DNA from: Aspidapion aeneum
Lineage: Eukaryota; Arthropoda; Insecta; Coleoptera; Brentidae
NCBI GenBank assembly: GCA_963576565.1
Contig: OY755039.1
Location: forward strand, 139,933,369-139,997,368
DNA: 64,000 nucleotides
Reading direction: 5' to 3'
The position numbers and the translations under genes were made by a program. Positions 22,206 to 31,913 of this stretch are shown here, piece after piece. How positions within the stretch are numbered: position 1 is the stretch's first letter; each line of letters begins with the position of its first letter. The notes below the pieces were generated by a model. The model searched no databases and was not told where the DNA came from. It worked only from the letters and a program-made list of their open reading frames with translations.

Positions 22206-22516
22206 AAAATATGAAATAAACTTATTCCTCTTTGATGATAAACATTTCCAAGTGGACACAAGGTGCCTATGTGGGGTTTCCCTCCCGTTTCTCCTTTGTC
22301 AGAGGCCGCATCTGGCTTCAAGCTTCGGCTTTTGACTTCCGCAGTAGCGTAAAGCTGCGAGCAGCAGGAACTTTATTGATGAATATGCATGAGGGCTAAC
22401 GTCTGAGACAGGATTTGAATATTTACCTATAAAAGGCTCGGTTTTCTCTGCTGCCTGTTCAATCGAATTAAGCCCATTTGTTTTATTTCGTATTAACATG
22501 GACTTAAATGATAATA
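22206..22516. other. Unassigned, possible promoter-like or LTR-like stretch
   Basis: This is less AT-rich than its surroundings. TATAAAAGGCTCGG at about 22429 looks like a TATA box and the segment ends ...TTTCGTATTAACA. That layout would fit an LTR, but I find no matching start or target duplication, so I leave it open. Confidence 0.25.
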
Positions 22517-22794
22517 GACACTTATTGGAATAAAACCTGACCTTATTTTAAAATCGACCGTATGGTGACAGATTTACATATAAAAAGCAGCTGCTTTCCT
22601 TTAAAATTCGGCCTTTGTGTATTTAAAAACCGGATTTATTAGTGTCGGTATTTAATAAATGAAAGTTAGCGACTTTATTATTAAATTTGTCTTTGGTATG
22701 TCAATTCTGAGACGTCAGCTGTTAGTTTTCTGTGTAAATGTGTCAGAATAAAGTCGACTATAAAATAAAGTCAGGTTTTATTCCAATAAGTCCC
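22517..22794. mobile_element. TA-flanked MITE, ~38-bp inverted ends
   Basis: ACTTATTGGAATAAAACCTG (from 22520) and its inverse complement ending at 22791 are the ends; the match extends to ATTTTA-A-TCGAC. TA at 22515-22516 and 22795-22796 gives a Tc1/mariner-type target site. The 278-bp element contains no open frame. Confidence 0.8.
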
Positions 22795-22807
22795 TAATAT
22801 TATAGAG

Positions 22808-24115
22808 ATATAGTTAGCCAAATTTCCATTGCCTTTATTTATTTTAAACACGTTTCGGTTAGTAAGTATCTCTAACCGTTTTCAAGTATAAACTTAACAA
22901 TTCAGTCTACAGGCTACTGCTTATACTACTTGGTGTGTAGTCAGGTGTGACGGTCCACCCCTTTTTAATCCTAAGACGTTTGTTTTTGTTAAGGAGTGGT
23001 TTCCATGTGTTTGGTAAGTCCGTGCTTGGTTGACTGAAAACTTCTTTATTCTGCAATATAAATGATGCTTCAATAAACTTTCGTTTTCACCAATGCGACT
23101 CCTTATGCAAAACTTTAGCTTGAGACCATTGAATTCTGTGATTATTTGGTACTTTTTAGATGTTCATTTACTCTGACCTGAAGAGGGCGTTACGTTTCAC
23201 CTACATATAATTTACCACACTCACACTGGATTTGGTAAATACATTCCTTAATATTTAAGGGATTTTCTGGATTTGTTTCAGCTACAAAACTCCTTATGGT
23301 ATTTCCCGATAAAAATACTGTTTTTATACTATAGTATTTGGATAATCGTCTTATGTTTTCGGAAAGCCCTTGAACATATGGAATGTTAATAACACTTAAC
23401 GGATTATTATTTTGAGAATTTGCTATATTTGGTTTGTTTTTTATTTTAGGGATCGTTGAGTTTATTAATTTCTCGGAATATACATTCTGTTGTAACTCCT
23501 TTTAATTGTTGTAGATTTCTCTACAAATATTTGCGGCTCTCAAATACAAACTTCTTTTAACTCCTTGTTTTGTAGCAACAGAATGATTAAACTTAAAATT
23601 TAGGGAGGCAGATAAAAGGTCGAAAGTACAAAAGATCGAAAACATAAGGTCGAAAAACTACTTCCCTTACTTCTTTTCCGGGATCTTAGAGTGTGTGAAT
23701 CCAACCCGAACCGGGAAAGAAGTCAGGGAAGTTTCTTTTTTGCTTATGTTTTCCATCTTTTGTACTTTCGATCTTTTGTCCTGTACCAGGTACTGTCCCG
23801 TGTGTGTAGGTTTCTTATATACAGTGGTTTAAATGTTTCCGTCGGGCTGACTCTTTTTCAATTTCCATTGTGCATTTGATTGTTGGTCGAGTACCTTTCA
23901 CATGGTTTAGAAAATTCTGCAGTTCGGCATCATTTTCCGATTTCCGGCCATATATTAAATATGTCATCCATATATCGTAGCCATAGTTTTGGCTTGACTC
24001 TTGCTGCATTGATCACATGCTCCTCGAACCACTCCATGTAGATGTTTGCTATCACTGGCGAAAGAGACGAATCCATTGGAAGTCCATCATTTTGCTTCTA
24101 AAACTTGGTTTAACC
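22808..24115 (-). pseudogene. Penelope-like element copy 2, decayed
   Basis: Read on the minus strand from 24115: QNDGLPMDSSLSPVIANIYM, WLRYMDDIFNIWP (RT motif with catalytic YMDD), then broken frames to a GIY-YIG remnant around 23280-23180 (KECIYQIQCECGKLYVGET). The C-terminus follows and then a 3' UTR with CGGTTAGAGATACTTACTAA, CCGAAACGTG and a terminus at about 22808. Multiple stops and frameshifts, and an insertion at 23591-23783, make it non-functional. Its terminal sequences match those in the palindromic insert at 19766-19916, so this subfamily generated that insert. Confidence 0.8.
23591..23783. mobile_element. Palindromic MITE inside Penelope-like copy 2
   Basis: AAAGGTCGAAAGTACAAAAG and AACATAAGG on the left pair with their inverse complements at the right (GCTTATGTTTTCCATCTTTT, GTACTTTCGATCTTTTGTCC). 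The arms are about 65 bp with a 40-bp loop. It interrupts the Penelope-like coding region between the RT and nuclease parts. Confidence 0.75.
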
Positions 24116-24314
24116 TACCCCTCACTCGTTTTTTTTTCTTATTTGATGAAATCATCTAGTGACAGGAATCATTTTTACATTGACAGATTTCTATAGTCAA
24201 TTTAATACAAAAATATTTTATAACGATTCCAAACCCATCTTACAAAACATTTGGTTGTCTTTAATCAAAAACGAAAAATATTAAAAATGTACTTTTTTTA
24301 CCCTAAAACACATA
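24116..24314. other. Unassigned AT-rich sequence
   Basis: Short spacer between the Penelope-like fragment and the pogo-like element. Nothing is recognised. Confidence 0.4.
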
Positions 24315-24349
24315 TACAGTGAAACCCGAGGGGTCATCAGCTTTCAACA

Positions 24350-24700
24350 GTACTGTACAAATTTCACAACAGGACCCGACAGTACCACGACAGGATCCAA
24401 CAGTACTCGACAGTACACGACAGTACCCAACAGTACTCGACAGTACCACGACAGGACCCAACAGTACTCGACAGTACACGACAGTACCCAACAGTACTCG
24501 ACAGTACACGACAGGACCCAACAGTACCCGACAGTACACGACAGTACCTAACAGTACACGACAGGACCCAACAGTACACGACAGTACCCAACAGTACTCG
24601 ACAGTACACGACAGGACCCAACAGTACTCGACAGTACCCAACAGAACACGACAGGACGTAACAGTACGATAGAAGCCAACAGTACACGACAGTACTCGAC
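24350..24700. repeat. Minisatellite of ACGACAGTAC/CCAACAGTAC words, block 1
   Basis: About 35 decamers of the type CGACAGTAC(A/T/C) or CCAACAGTAC in higher-order 20-40 bp units. Because the period allows it, several long frames stay open on both strands (for example repeats of VLLGTVVYCR). They are products of the repeat and are not genes. Confidence 0.9.
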
Positions 24701-24719
24701 ACAACCGTCTAACCCGAAA

Positions 24720-24945
24720 CAGTGGCGTAGAGGCGAAAAGACAGGATGACCTTTTTTTTTTTTTTTTGGTCGCAAGATTTGTGAGCGCGGTGCGGTTCCC
24801 CAAAGATGATGAGCTTTTTTTTTTTTTGGTCGCAAGATTTGTGAGCGCGGTGCGGTTCCCCAAAGATGATGAGCTTTTTTTTTTTTTTTTTTTTGCTCGC
24901 ATGTTTTTTGAGGGCGCGCATTGTCCTTGTCGGACCCCCCCAAGG
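24720..24945. repeat. Captured piece of CAGTGGCGTA-type hAT MITE with tandem duplication
   Basis: CAGTGGCGTAGAGGCG begins at 24720. Two consecutive 60-bp units (TTTTTTGGTCGCAAGATTTG, GAGCGCGGTGCGGTTCCCC, AAAGATGATGAGC) follow and then a third, diverged start. The phrase TTGGTCGCAAGATTTGTGAG is the inverse of CTCACAAATATCTTGCGACC in the intact MITE at 57933-58253, so this is a relative lodged inside the minisatellite. Confidence 0.7.
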
Positions 24946-25076
24946 CACGACGACAGTACTCAACAGGACCCAACAGTACTCGACAATACACGACAGTACC
25001 CAACAGTACTCGACAGTACACGACAGTACCCAACAGTACTCAACAGGACCCAACAGTACACGTCAGGACCCAAGTC
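24946..25076. repeat. Minisatellite block 2
   Basis: Same decamer vocabulary as block 1, continuing after the MITE piece up to the right terminal repeat. Confidence 0.85.
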
Positions 25077-25472
25077 CTGTTGGACGCTGTACAAAATTTT
25101 AGGGTGCCGATGACCCCTCGGTGAAACCTCTCCTTGCGGACACCTCTATTAAGCGGACACTCCCTTTAGGCGGACAAATTTGTTAGAACCAAGCTTTTTC
25201 CTATTTCTTTACATGTAAAATTCACTTCTATAACGGGACGCAGATAATTTTTTTTGGTTAAAAAATTCTAAAACCTCCCTTAACCGGACGCGAACCTCTG
25301 AGAACATGACGGAGCACTGCACGACATGGGCATAAATATTATGTAGTATGTTGGCAACAACGCACTCTGCAGTCGGTTCTGTTTTAATCCGGAGACTAAA
25401 ACATATTTTATTTGGCGGGACTGCTGTGTATTATTTTTATTTTTCAGTTGGGTAGTAATAGATCTCTTTGAA

Positions 25473-25603
25473 ATGGCTCCTAGTAAAAAACTTCTTAGTT
25501 TACGTGAAAAAGTGGAAATTGTTAACGTTTTGGAGAAGGAACATCTATCAGCACAAAAAATCGTTGAAAAATTCTATATCGGAAAAACTCAAGCAGCGGA
25601 AAA
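25473..25603 (+). pseudogene. pogo/Tigger-type transposase, N-terminal fragment
   Basis: The ATG at 25473 starts MAPSKKLLSLREKVEIVNVL, then EKEHLSAQKIVEKFYIGKTQ and AAEN (about 43 codons). The pattern 'LREKVEIV..LEK..LSAQKIVEKF.IGKTQ' is the N-terminal helix-turn-helix (psq/CENP-B type) of pogo-family transposases, which binds the terminal repeats. A TTTTTCAG just upstream may be a splice acceptor. The frame ends abruptly at the LINE poly(A) tail, and the DDE domain is absent from the window. Confidence 0.8.
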
Positions 25604-27152
25604 TTTTTTTTTTTACGGTTAAGCGCACTCGCAAGGAGATCCCTATCACGCTCGAGAAGCGGTCAGTGCGCGGAAATGTTGGTGTGTGTTGGTTTTGAAA
25701 CGGTTCAGGTTGTAACCTGCAGCGAAAACTGTCGCAGGGAGTTTATTCCACAGCGATGCTGTTCTCCAGAGATATGAATTCTGATATAATGAGGTTCTTG
25801 GTGCCTCTATTTTGACAGTAAATTGATGGTTACCGTCTGTTTGACGTGTTCGCCTAGTAGGTGCTACTCCCGGGGGATCATACGTGCCAACTCTTCAGAG
25901 CATTTTCCGTGATAATATCTGTAGAAGAGAGACAGATCGCCCACAGTTCTTCGATGTTCGAGACTATCCAAGCTACGGGTAAGTGCGGGGTCATTGATCA
26001 GCTTGATAGCTCGTTTTTGCACGGTGTTCTAAAGCATTAAGGTATGTTTGGGTGCCGCACTCCATATATGTGAGCAGTACTCTATAGTTCGTCGAATCTG
26101 GGCTTTGTAGAGTGTCAGCTGTTGGCTTGGTGTATACAGATGTCTTGCACGAAATAGCACCCCAAGCTTTTGGGACGCCCTTTTAGCTATATCTGCCACG
26201 TGACTGTGCCAAGACATGTTGGTCTCTGCAGTGACTCCTAAGATGTTCAACTGGCTCTGCAATGTGACAGCACTTCCAGATAGCATGATGTTTGGCTCAC
26301 CGGTGCTGGTCTTTTTTGAAAACAGGGCTGCTTGGGTTTTCTGCGTGTTGAACTGGACAAGGTTTTTGTTGCCCCAGTCCTTTATTATCTCCAGGTCGTT
26401 ATTTATCTGCGATATTTGAGTTAGTCTAAGATGATGGAATTCACGTGCGGATAGACACTGAGTGGGTGGTATGACTGAGGAGACTACATTGCCATCATCT
26501 GCAAAGCAATAAAGTGGATTTACTGTTTTATCTATGAGGTCATTTATGTAAATCAGAAAAAGTGTTGGCGAAAGGATTGCTCCCTGTGACACACCAGCAT
26601 TTATTTGGTAAGAGTTGGAGTTCCGGCCATCCAGTGCAACATAAATGGATCTATCCTTAAGGTAACTTTCAAACCAAGTGCAAAGTTTCGGCGACAATCC
26701 CATTGCTTTGAGCTTGTTGAGCAGATTTTCATGCCAGACTTTATCGAATGCTTTTGATATATCTAAGGCAATTGTTCTTGTTTCGCCCCGTAACTCAATC
26801 GCTTTTTGCCATAAGTGAGTGACGTATGTAAGTAAATCGCCAGTTGACCTATATTTTCGAAATCCGTATTGCTTGTCGTTGATAATTTTGTACTTTTCCA
26901 AGTACTTGGTTAGGTGATTGTTCACAACTCTTTCCATTACTTTTGATATCACCGGAATTAGAGCAATTGGTCTATAGTTTAACGGATCTGTCTTTTTTCC
27001 TTTCTTTGGAATAGGTTGTACTGCGGCAGACTTCCATGATGATGGATATACTCCTTGCCTGTAAGATAAATTGAATAATTTAGCGAAAGTTGGGGTGAGT
27101 TCGTTAGCACAATTTTTGAGTACTATCGCGGAAATGCCATCTGGACCCATTT
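25604..27152 (-). pseudogene. Jockey-like LINE ORF2, RT domain, one nonsense change
   Basis: The minus-strand frame 27150-26029 (373 aa) begins at GPDGISAIVLKNC and contains the RT blocks YRPIALIPVISKVMERVV, YGFRKYRSTGDLL, ALDISKAFDKVWHENLL, GVSQGAILSPTLFLIYINDL and CFADDGNVVSS with intact FADD. It stops at TAG (26029-26031 region), where the copy at 712-1227 has TTG (LML-L-NTVQKRAIKL). Beyond that stop the same frame continues in recognisable Jockey tail sequence to about 25640, then AACCGT and a run of 11 T (poly(A) on its own strand) at 25604-25614. It is 5'-truncated inside the RT fingers and inserted in pogo-like transposase sequence. Confidence 0.9.
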
Positions 27153-27269
27153 ATATATTATATTTATATATATCAAAATTTCGCAGTTCTCTCTCATAAG
27201 CGGACACCTCCAATAAACGGACAAAATCGACAAAACCGTGAGTGTCCGCATATAGGAAGTTTCACTGTA

Positions 27270-27546
27270 CTTGTAAACTGGCTATGAGATTAACGTGGCA
27301 CATACTCGGACACAAAAAACGCCAGAGTGTTTACGGCAACATGAAGAAACAAATTGTAACAAAAAGTTGCTCAATGTTTCTTTAGTGTAAACGCTGCATA
27401 AATCTTTAGTTGGATAAAAACCGCTGTTGCTCCTTGAAATTTTCCTCCATAATCATTCTCCCTTATTTGTGGAGGGGAACAGATTCCTTCCTTTTTCCAA
27501 TAATCTTTATCCACCCTTAAATTAATTTAAAAAATACCTGTCTCAA
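27270..27546. other. Unassigned flank
   Basis: No repeat is recognised. This is the sequence into which the hAT-like element at 27555 inserted; it resumes at 29622. Confidence 0.4.
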
Positions 27547-27554
27547 GGGCTGCT

Positions 27555-29613
27555 AAGGCCGTACCTAAGGGATCAAAGGGGGATCAATCCCCCCTCGAAA
27601 TCAATAAAGTGTTTTTAAAAATTTCTTAGTAACAAAACTAAGAAAAGATTTGTAGATAATGCACCCACGTAGCACAAAAATCAACCTTTAATTAACATGG
27701 ACAAAAATAATAAAGTTATTTTTTTACCGGAAAACAACCTCATACTATATAATATTTGTTTTGTTAAATCTACATGCTTAAAGATAACTTAAAAATAAGG
27801 AGAAATCAAGCTATAAAAATGTAATTTTTGCTGAAGTTTCTGGTGCTGTATAACGTCATTTTTACCCTCGTTATTTTCATGTGCCAAATTGACATTTGAA
27901 AAGTCCACCACAACATGTTCTAAAATGCCACTAGATTAAGAGGTCTCAATCTTACTAACTTTTTGCGGATTATTTTGTCACGTTTTTTCTCTTTATATTT
28001 TTTAATCAAAAAAAGACGCGAAAGTTTGATCTAAAAGATAAAGACTTGTTAAAAGTAATAACTTTCTCCGTCTTTTTTTGTCACATTTTTTTCATATTGT
28101 TACAAATTTAAGTTATTTAAATTTTATAGTTAGAATTTATTTAGGTTTAGTGTAGTATTAGCCCGATGCACGACGTCCGGCCCTATATATGAGGGTCTGC
28201 CTACTATTCGAGAATTTTCCATCCTTGTTCGATTCGGAATCATTCCACCCTTTTCTAGAACCGGACCGTTCGCATACCAGTCAGTCACAGATAACGTACT
28301 GTAGTGGTCGTGAGATATTAACACGAAGTTAATAGACCGATTATAGTAGTGAATTATCAGCAAGTTATTAGTAAGTGTAAGTGCGTGTTTTTGTACATAA
28401 TTATCAAAATAAATTGACATATCGTTTTTTTGACATTTACGAGTTTTATTTGAAGCAGTGAACCCGTAACAATATCTTTAAAGTAACGCGAAAGGAAGTT
28501 CTAAAAGTTCACTAGTTTAACACTACAACACCTTAAGATAATTTAAAAAGATGGCGCCCAAGGCAAGAAAACATTTCATACATACGTATGTTTTCTTTAA
28601 AAGCTAAACAAGATTTTTCAACAGTAAACACTTTCACACAATATTAATGTGTCTTTATCAGGTTAATAGATAGTTGAAGTTGTGCTACGTATTTTTACGT
28701 AAAACTGCACGTTAAGCGCTCTACGTTTTGTTCCAAATTTGAGTTTAAGTTGAATGTTTTTACGTTACCATAACAAGTCTACTAATAGCAGAGAATATGA
28801 AATTCGGCACTGTGTCTTTTTGATGTTACAATTTTGTTTTTTGTCTTTTCAACTACAGTAGGAATATATTTGCAAAGAATCATTTGTACTGGCAAGGCCA
28901 ACAAAAATATGTACTGGAAGCTGAAATTATCGTCTAGGCCTGATTTTTCGATCGTTCAATCAACCAATTCTATTCTTTGGTAACGTTAAGGTGCCCGCAG
29001 ACTGCCGTAAGCTAACGTAAATACGTAAGCTAGTAACGTGATCTTGACGACGGTGTGACGAAGTGCGCTTGCGTAACTATCAAATCTCATGCTTACGTAA
29101 AAATACGTAGCACAACTTAAACTATCTAATAACTGATGCGTCGCGATCGTGCAGGATCAGGGATTAGTTTATTAACTGGAGTGTGAAAAATGTCGCCTAT
29201 AGGCGGCGCTACTTCTAGTAAAATCTCAAAAATCTTTGGTAGAAAAGCCATACAAGTCGCGTTTTGAATTTCGTGTAGAAAAGGCGCGAACCTAATATGA
29301 TTTTGACGTTGATAAAAACTACTTCGAATTCATTTAAAAATAATGTAAAAACATTGCTGTTTTGATTTGATAATGGCGTTATTACAACGCAGTTTTTAGC
29401 AACGTTATTTTTTATAACGTTAATGAATGACCTATTAAGCTTGTTTTCATTATGAAGTAAACGTTTTTTTCTAGCAGGTTTTAAAATCAACTTTTTTTCT
29501 CATGCGTTTTTTACGCGTTAAACACGTGATTGTGCTATGTGGGCAAATTTCATAAAAGTTGATTTAAAACTGTTTATTCCCTCCCCGAAATTTTTTCCTG
29601 GTTACGGCCCTGA
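27555..29613. mobile_element. hAT-like element H, copy 1, with nested solo LTR
   Basis: A perfect 8-bp duplication GGGCTGCT flanks the element (27547-27554; 29614-29621). The ends are AAGGCCGTACC on the left and, inverted, TCAGGGCCGTAACC on the right, so the terminal repeats are short and imperfect. Inverted blocks GTGCTACGTATTTTTACGTA (28683) and TACGTAAAAATACGTAGCAC (29093) lie inside. A second, rearranged copy in inverse orientation is at 35240-36105. I see no transposase. An LTR sits at 28098-28471. The 91-codon frame at 29215-29490 has no known motif. Confidence 0.8.
28098..28471. repeat. Solo LTR inside element H
   Basis: The 374-bp unit starts TGTTACAAATTTAAG and ends GAACCCGTAACA, so it has the usual TG...CA ends with TGTTAC/GTAACA inverted tips. 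The 4-bp sequence ATAT flanks it on both sides (28094-28097; 28472-28475). It contains a TATATATGAGGG/CATATATAGGG TATA-like motif at about 28190 and AATAAA-like signals on both strands, so the orientation is not certain; the minus strand gives the more usual U3 length. Copy 2 of element H lacks it. A 4-bp duplication fits a Ty3/gypsy-type element. No internal region is present. Confidence 0.75.
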
Positions 29614-29621
29614 GGGCTGCT

Positions 29622-30250
29622 TTCAATAAGGGCCGATGTGCATCGGTGGGGATTTAAAATTGCGTGCTTTTCAAGGGTTTTTATCCATCAGTAAAAATGA
29701 TTGCCCTCTTAAATTATTTAAATCAATATTTTATATTTGCGAAAAATCGGTTCTGCTCAATTTAACTCCCTTTTAACGCTTTTATCGGGTTTTTTGTCTC
29801 CCGCTGCCTGCCTCGATTGTGCTGTATATATGTGAATCTGTCTGTTGAAGGCGCATAGTCATTAAAGACCTTTTGCATGTCCCATACTAGAAGAAAAATA
29901 ATTTTGAATAATTGGCATAAAATTAAATCTGCGTCTGGGAGACGCCAGGCTTTCAGGATGCAGTGCCCTAGGATTACCCCGCATTGGTAGCTCTTGAAAT
30001 AATTGTCTGGTATCAAATTATAAGCGCGGCAACACTGTCTCTAATAAAAGAACTATACAAAATTCAAAAATTTCCGTGTACAAATGACACATATTTAGCT
30101 GTCAACTGAAATTCTCTTTTATAGTTATTTTTATAGAAAATCAAACTATCAAACTAAATTTTAGTTTTTGAGATATTCAAAAAATCGGTATTGTTTAATA
30201 AAATGACTCCTTTATTTCTTTGTATTTTCTTAAATTTTTTATTTTATATT
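29622..30250. other. Unassigned, possibly unique DNA
   Basis: Continues the flank at 27270-27546. No repeat, domain or long frame is recognised. Confidence 0.4.
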
Positions 30251-30254
30251 ATTT

Positions 30255-30370
30255 ATTGTCTTTATTTATTTTAGACACTTCCATTATTTAAAATTAATAA
30301 AAACAATGGAAGACCGAAATTTTGTTTCTACTCAGTCATTGTCTACAAGTTTTAAACAAATAGGTTTAAA
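30255..30370. repeat. Penelope-like terminal sequence, diverged copy
   Basis: ATTGTCTTTATTTATTTTAG (30257) and, further on, AACAATGGAAGACCGAAATT and TCATTGTCTACAAGTTT match the palindromic insert at 19766-19916 with several changes. The central CGAAACGT block is missing. No clear target duplication is seen. Confidence 0.6.
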
Positions 30371-31910
30371 ATATTTTAAAATAAACAAATTAAAAAAAAA
30401 AACAGTACAATAATTTAATATTGAGTGATGCTATTTTAAAAGAAATTTTAGGCTGATAAAATGAGGGTCATTCAATAAGAAATTTTTTAACTTAATGTAA
30501 TATCTTAAATGCTAAAAGGAGCCGATGAAATTTACTTCTGCAGATGAATCTTTATTAAAAGTTCTATAAAAAAGTAAAATGAAATTTTTATAAATAAAAA
30601 AGTTATACGTCACTTGCAAACTTTTAAAAATCCCCTCGTAGCTAAAAAACTACAAGGCCTTTTGTGGTTTTGATATTTGAAGACGTCTCGAAAATCGAAC
30701 CCACGAAATGTCTACTCGTTTTTATGTATCTTGGCTAGAAATACCTAAATAATAATAATCGAATTTTACCCACCCTGTACATTCTATAAGTCCGTCAAAA
30801 ATCCCTAATAATATGTGGTTTTTTAAACTTGACCGTGAGCACTACGAAGTTTTAAATTTAAACTAAATTGTTTATAAATAAGAGATCGACAATGTTGTTA
30901 ATTTTTTTTAAGTTTTGATTTAAAAATCAGAATCAAGGTCCTCGGTCCCTCGGATTTCAGAATTTTATACGTATCGATTCATAAATTCAAGATTAAGGCA
31001 AGTTGGTTTATAAATAAAAATAACCGCCATTTTGATTTCTTTGTAATAAAAAACATATTGTAATGTACTATCAGCAGTACGCCGTATAAACCTACCAAAT
31101 TTCAAGTGTCTTGGTCAACAGGTTTTAGTTGAAATAACTATCGCCAGATTCGAAATAACGGTATAAATAAAACTTCGTTATTGAAAGCCGGCCCTATTTA
31201 AAAAATCAAGTGCGACATCTCTGGTATACAAAACCAGTCAAATAATTGTCAAACAGTTTTTGACGTTTCTTGATTTGGGGTGAGTTTGAAACCTGTCACA
31301 CTGGCAAGTGATGATGATTTTGCAGAGGTTTAGTAATGTTCACTTCAAACTGAACTGATCTTAGCGAACTCATTTAAAAATCTTTCGCGTTTGCCAACAC
31401 TTCAATTTTACTATTTTTATTTTCAATAATTTGACTTAAAAGTAACAAAAAATGTGTGCAAACTGGAATAACTTTTTAATTTCTTGAATAATACAAATCA
31501 ATCAGTTAATTTTCTTATAAATTTTTAGAAATTGCTAGGGAAATTTGATTTACCCTAACTGATATCTCCATATTTGAAAACCAACCGGCAATCCCGCAAA
31601 AAAGTAGCTACTTTTATCTGAATCCAGTATAGTAGCCTGCGTCATTCGAACACTTAATTTAGTAATTAATAACGCAAATGGAAACACCTTATTATTTAAC
31701 TTTGTGAGAAAAATTATTTCCTTGTATGTAAACTTTATTAGAGCCATTTCAGTCTGAAATTTTTAAAGTCTAGGTAATAAACTCCAGAAAAGTCCTAAAA
31801 CAAAAACAGGTCTAGAACTTTATGTCTTTTGAAACTACGTGATATTTCTTTTTATTGGATTAATTTTAAAATTATTATTTTTAAAAATAAGTATAAACGT
31901 GACTAGTTTA
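30371..31910. other. Unassigned AT-rich sequence
   Basis: About 30950-31050 (TACGTATCGATTCATAAATT, ACCGCCATTTTGATTT) resembles the arms of the foldback element at 45340-45720. Otherwise nothing is recognised. Confidence 0.4.
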
Positions 31911-31913
31911 TAC

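Larger units (their letters stand above)
24327..25120. mobile_element. 794-bp TIR element, 8-bp target duplication GTGAAACC
   Basis: The ends are CGAGGGGTCATCAGC (24327) and GCCGATGACCCCTCG (ending 25120), inverse complements with one change. The pogo-like sequence GTGAAACC is duplicated exactly at 24319-24326 and 25121-25128. An 8-bp duplication fits hAT- or P-type transposition. The interior is a minisatellite made of ACGACAGTAC-like words, interrupted by a piece of CAGTGGCGTA-type MITE. No transposase is present. I do not know the family of the terminal motif. Confidence 0.85.
24317..27267 (+). mobile_element. pogo-like DNA transposon with two nested insertions
   Basis: The ends are CAGTGAAACC (24317) and, inverted, CAGTGAAACTTCC (ending 27267), flanked by TA at 24315-24316 and 27268-27269. 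Both ends carry repeated GCGGACAC motifs just inside. A pogo/Tigger-type transposase N-terminus starts at 25473. A 794-bp TIR element sits 10 bp inside the left end and a Jockey-like LINE interrupts the transposase. With these removed only about 600 bp of the pogo-like element remain, so it had lost most of its coding region before or during the LINE insertion. Confidence 0.85.

Noticed and set aside
22206..22516. LTR with TATAAAAGGCTC promoter
   Set aside because: No matching TG start, no target duplication and no second copy in the window.
24303..25124. Several 60-200 codon frames on both strands (VLLGTVVYCR-type repeats)
   Set aside because: They follow the decamer minisatellite period and exist in most frames; there is no independent coding signal.
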